From NCBI GenBank assembly GCA_046727955.1, contig JBKPDO010000008.1, positions 1 to 8,226 on the forward strand: 8,226 bases of DNA. Reading direction: 5' to 3'. Both the position numbers and the translations under genes were made by a program. The stretch is from DASVXQ01 sp046727955 (GTDB lineage Bacteria > Actinomycetota > CALGFH01). The notes under the pieces are model-generated. The model ran no database searches. It saw only the letters and a list, made by a program, of their open reading frames with translations, and was not told the DNA's origin. Of this stretch, positions 6,000 to 8,226 are shown in pieces. Within the stretch, counting starts at the first letter, position 1, and every line of letters begins with the position of its first letter.

Positions 6000-7937
6000 T
6001 CAGCCGACCCGGCTGCCGATCCTGGCGGCGGCGCGGTGGGCGAGGCCCATGATCGACAGCATCGGGTTCACGCCGGAGGCGGTCGGGAAGACCGAGGCGT
6101 CGGCCACGAAGAGGTTGCGTACCTGGTGGGTCTCGTGGTCGGGGTCGACGGCGGAGGTGGCCGGGTCGGTGCCGATCCTGCACGAGCCCATCTGATGGAA
6201 CGAGAAGCAGGTGACCCGGCCGGCGCGGTAGCCGGCGCGTTGGGTCGCCTCCGCCCACGCCTCGTACGCGCCGGGCTGCCCGGGGCGGAACGAGATCCGC
6301 TGTGGGTGCATGGAGAGCACCTCGGTGGCGCCCGCCGCCGCGAGCACCTGGCCGGCGGCCGCCATGCCCGCGGCGAGGCGCTGCTCGTCCGCTGGGGTCA
6401 TGCGGTAGTGCACCCGCGGCTGGCCGTCCCGGCCGATCCGCACCCGCCCGGAGGCGGCGTCGCGGCACAGCACCCCGCACAGCGACAGGCTGGCGAAGCG
6501 TTCCATCAGCGCCCGGTGGCTGGCGGCCGAGACCCAGGGCAGCACGGTCGAGACGATGCCGGGGTGCAGCGGCACGGTCTCGAAGGTCGGCGCGTAGTCG
6601 CCGAGCGAGCCGCGCAGCTCGTCCGAGTAGCGTGCCTGCGTCGTGCCCTCCCAGGGCCGCACCTCCTGGTCGAAGAGGCCGAACGCGGCCGCGCCCGGGT
6701 GCAGGCGCAGGTGGTTGCCGACCTGGCCGCCGAGGCCGGAGCGCAGCAGCAGCGCGGGCGTCTCGATCGCCCCAGCCGCCGCCACCACCGCCCTGGCCCG
6801 CACGGTCAGGCGGTGGCTGCCGGCGCGCGCCTCGACACCGACCGCGGACCCCTCCTGGATCACCACCCTGCGCACGTCCGCGCCCACCACCAGCCGCGCG
6901 CCGCGCTCGGCCGCGTCCTCGAGGCAGGTCCGCATGGTCGACTGCTTGGCGCCGAGCCGGCAGCCGAAGCCGCAGTAGCCGCAGGCCGCGTCCTGAGAGC
7001 AGCCGCGAACGTTGCGGGGCATCACGTCGACGTGCCAGCCGAGCTTGCGCAGCCCCGTCTCCATCAGCTCGTCGCGGGCGCCCGGACGGCTGGCCTCGCG
7101 GGTCACCCCGAGGCGCTCGGCCACCGCCTCCAGCGACGCCTCGACCTCGCCAGAGAGGAACGCGTCGCTGCCGGAGACGCGCGCCCATTCGGCCAGCACG
7201 AACGGCGGGGTCTTGAAGGAGGTGGTGTAGTTGACCACCGTGCCCCCGCCCAGCGTCGAGCCCGCCACGATCCACACCCCGAGATCGGTGGTGGCGATCC
7301 TGAGCCCGTAGAGGTACAGGTTCCGGGTGGCCTCGGCCTCCTGGTGGCTGAAGTCCGACTCGCTGGCGTAGCCGCCCTTCTCGAGGACGATCACGTCGGC
7401 CCCGGCGCGGGCGAGCTCGGCCGCGACCACGCCGCCGCCCGCGCCCGACCCGACCACGACGACATCGCAGGCGAGCCGCTCGTCGGCCTCGATCGGAATG
7501 GGCCGCAGGCGCTTGGGCACATCGGGCGCGGGGCCGAGCGGCCCGGGGTAGCCGATCCGCTCGAGCGCCGGCGCCGGCGCGGAGTACTCCGCCGCAAGCG
7601 CGGCCGAGGTGAACGCGGCCGCGATCAGCCGCCGCGGCCCCAGGCGGCTGCGCGACCACCGCTGCAGCAGCGCCTCGACCACCTCGCGGGAGCGCTCCGG
7701 CACCGGCCTCGGGCTGCCGGTCAGCGCCAGCGCGCCCAGCCGCGAGCCGAGCAGGCGCAGCGCGCCGACCAGCTTGTCGCGGTCCTGCCGCGAGGGGAGC
7801 AGGTCGAAGGTGGCCAGCACGCGCTCGGGCACCGCCGGCCCGTGGTCCGGCCCGAGCACGCCGGCGGCGAGCGCGGCCACCACCCGCGCCACCTGGTCGG
7901 TAGCCTGGTCGGGGGCGGGCGGGGCGACGGAGGCCAT
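6000..7937 (-). CDS. GMC-family oxidoreductase, long-chain alcohol oxidase-like
   Basis: An FAD-dependent glucose-methanol-choline family enzyme, probably oxidising a hydrophobic alcohol. The 645-aa product has an N-terminal region (about 1-135) resembling that of plant/bacterial long-chain fatty alcohol oxidases (FAO), including EVVEALLQRWSRSRLGPRRL at 85-104 and LERIGYPGP at 125-133. The dinucleotide-binding VVVGSGAGGGVVAAELA is at 160-176, with LEKGG 185-189 at the end of the second strand, then AGSTLGGGTVVN at 225-236. A four-cysteine cluster, C313, C319, C322 and C326, followed by KQSTMRTCLEDA, is typical of the FAO branch. The GMC C-terminal domain ends with HQMGSCRIG (581-589), H581 being the probable catalytic base, and SGVNPMLSIMGLAH (621-634), N624 its partner. 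The ATG at 7937 has only AAAAAGGGG almost abutting it, a poor ribosome binding site, but no better start is visible. The gene stands alone; substrate is not determinable from sequence. Confidence 0.9.
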   Translation of the reverse strand: MASVAPPAPDQATDQVARVVAALAAGVLGPDHGPAVPERVLATFDLLPSRQDRDKLVGALRLLGSRLGALALTGSPRPVPERSREVVEALLQRWSRSRLGPRRLIAAAFTSAALAAEYSAPAPALERIGYPGPLGPAPDVPKRLRPIPIEADERLACDVVVVGSGAGGGVVAAELARAGADVIVLEKGGYASESDFSHQEAEATRNLYLYGLRIATTDLGVWIVAGSTLGGGTVVNYTTSFKTPPFVLAEWARVSGSDAFLSGEVEASLEAVAERLGVTREASRPGARDELMETGLRKLGWHVDVMPRNVRGCSQDAACGYCGFGCRLGAKQSTMRTCLEDAAERGARLVVGADVRRVVIQEGSAVGVEARAGSHRLTVRARAVVAAAGAIETPALLLRSGLGGQVGNHLRLHPGAAAFGLFDQEVRPWEGTTQARYSDELRGSLGDYAPTFETVPLHPGIVSTVLPWVSAASHRALMERFASLSLCGVLCRDAASGRVRIGRDGQPRVHYRMTPADEQRLAAGMAAAGQVLAAAGATEVLSMHPQRISFRPGQPGAYEAWAEATQRAGYRAGRVTCFSFHQMGSCRIGTDPATSAVDPDHETHQVRNLFVADASVFPTASGVNPMLSIMGLAHRAAARIGSRVG

Positions 7938-7977
7938 GCCCCTTTTTACCGTGCCGCCGCGCCCGCGGCTAGAGGTT

Positions 7978-7994
7978 GTTACAGACAGTTACAG
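7978..7994. promoter_or_regulatory. GTTACAG direct repeat, period 10, upstream of GMC gene
   Basis: GTTACAG occurs at 7978-7984 and 7988-7994, start-to-start distance 10 bp, about one helical turn. On the transcribed strand it reads CTGTAAC twice, ending 40 nt before the oxidoreductase start. Same-face repeats this close to a start suggest an operator or activator site. I cannot tie it to a known regulator family. Confidence 0.35.
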
Positions 7995-8107
7995 CACGCG
8001 TGCCGCCGAGGTCGGGGGTTGGGGCGGGCGGGCCGGAGTCATTTGGGCGTTTGGTTCTACCCGTGGGGGCAGACCTTGCCGCGTCCGCTCGAGCGTCTTG
8101 TGGCGAT

Positions 8108-8135
8108 CCGGTAAACGGGTTGACCGGTAACCGGG
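8108..8135. repeat. CCGGTAAMCGGG direct repeat, period 16
   Basis: CCGGTAAACGGG (8108-8119) and CCGGTAACCGGG (8124-8135) match at 11 of 12 positions, 16 bp apart. The second contains an odd-symmetry palindrome, CCGGT-A-ACCGG (8124-8134). TTGACC at 8120-8125 overlaps its left edge and looks like a -35 hexamer on the plus strand, but no -10 follows at the right distance. It may be a regulator site about 170-200 nt upstream of the GMC gene, or for a gene beyond the right edge. Confidence 0.4.
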
Positions 8136-8226
8136 CCTCTGAGAGAGTCATCGTTTCGTCGCCGACGCGCCGCCATAACGCGACGGTCTCGACGATTGAG
8201 GTCGTAGGACCCGACATCCAAACGAA

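Larger units (their letters stand above)
7938..8226. other. Non-coding upstream region of the GMC gene
   Basis: This 289-nt stretch holds no gene I can support. An 82-codon frame (8217-7969, minus) runs through it, but only about two thirds of its codons end in G or C, well below the real genes here, it matches nothing I recognise and has no ribosome binding site. The region holds two short direct-repeat pairs, annotated separately, and presumably the promoter of the oxidoreductase. No convincing -10/-35 pair is visible on either strand. Confidence 0.5.

Noticed and set aside
2950..6195. A 1081-codon open frame on the plus strand opposite ppk1
   Set aside because: It is antisense to a gene with complete catalytic motifs, and its composition (Asp/Gly/Val/Gln/His/Arg-rich, low complexity) is what G/C-ending codons give in that opposing frame. 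No start signal or recognised domain.
5881..7659. Upstream continuation of the DUF885-remnant frame under the GMC gene
   Set aside because: The translation is an Arg/Gly/Ala-rich shadow of the GMC gene.
5832..8114. A 760-codon plus-strand frame opposite the GMC gene
   Set aside because: Antisense shadow of a well-supported gene, with the same biased composition.
7969..8217. 82-codon minus-strand frame upstream of the GMC gene
   Set aside because: Only about two thirds of codons end in G or C, far below neighbours; no ribosome site and no recognisable sequence. It could be the end of a gene entering from the right, but nothing supports that.
1..8226. Defence system, mobile element, CRISPR array, tRNA or rRNA
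   Set aside because: I found no transposase, integrase, repeat-spacer array or cloverleaf on either strand. The genes are housekeeping or single metabolic enzymes.

Overview
The window is a very GC-rich (roughly 70% or more), tightly G/C-ending-codon stretch. Its genes all lie on the minus strand. Codon bias, strong GGAGG-type ribosome binding sites, an actinobacterial-type transaldolase and a bacterial long-chain-alcohol-oxidase-like GMC flavoenzyme all point to an actinomycete-like bacterium (Actinomycetota, possibly a deep-branching class). The class is inference; no rRNA or marker gene is present.

Layout, read in the direction of transcription from the right end: (1) 8226-7938, a non-coding leader with two short direct-repeat pairs; (2) 7937-6000, a 645-aa GMC oxidoreductase resembling long-chain alcohol oxidase; (3) a 13-bp perfect hairpin at 5943-5915, a likely terminator; (4) 5880-5545, a 111-aa frame that looks like an internally deleted DUF885 protein, joining pieces from the two ends of that family; (5) an 11-bp-period GTTCAGC direct repeat at 5532-5549 resembling a PHO box, 204 nt ahead of ppk1; (6) 5328-3127, ppk1, polyphosphate kinase with its full catalytic set; (7) 3008-1881, tal, transaldolase; (8) 1884-205, pgi, glucose-6-phosphate isomerase, overlapping tal by 4 nt; (9) 204-1, a tail with a nested array of G-run/C-run inverted repeats, a likely terminator region.

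Functionally, tal and pgi form a translationally coupled pair linking the non-oxidative pentose phosphate pathway to the hexose-phosphate pool. In some bacteria the same two activities are fused in one TAL-PGI polypeptide. ppk1 lies 118 nt upstream on the same strand and may be co-transcribed, but the gap has its own repeat and tal has a strong ribosome binding site, so a separate promoter is possible. The alcohol-oxidase-like gene looks like an independent unit. I see no mobile element, CRISPR array, RNA gene or defence system. The window is mostly ordinary central metabolism; the points most worth a second look are the DUF885 remnant, the PHO-box-like repeat ahead of ppk1, the split TAL-PGI arrangement and the G/C-run array after pgi.
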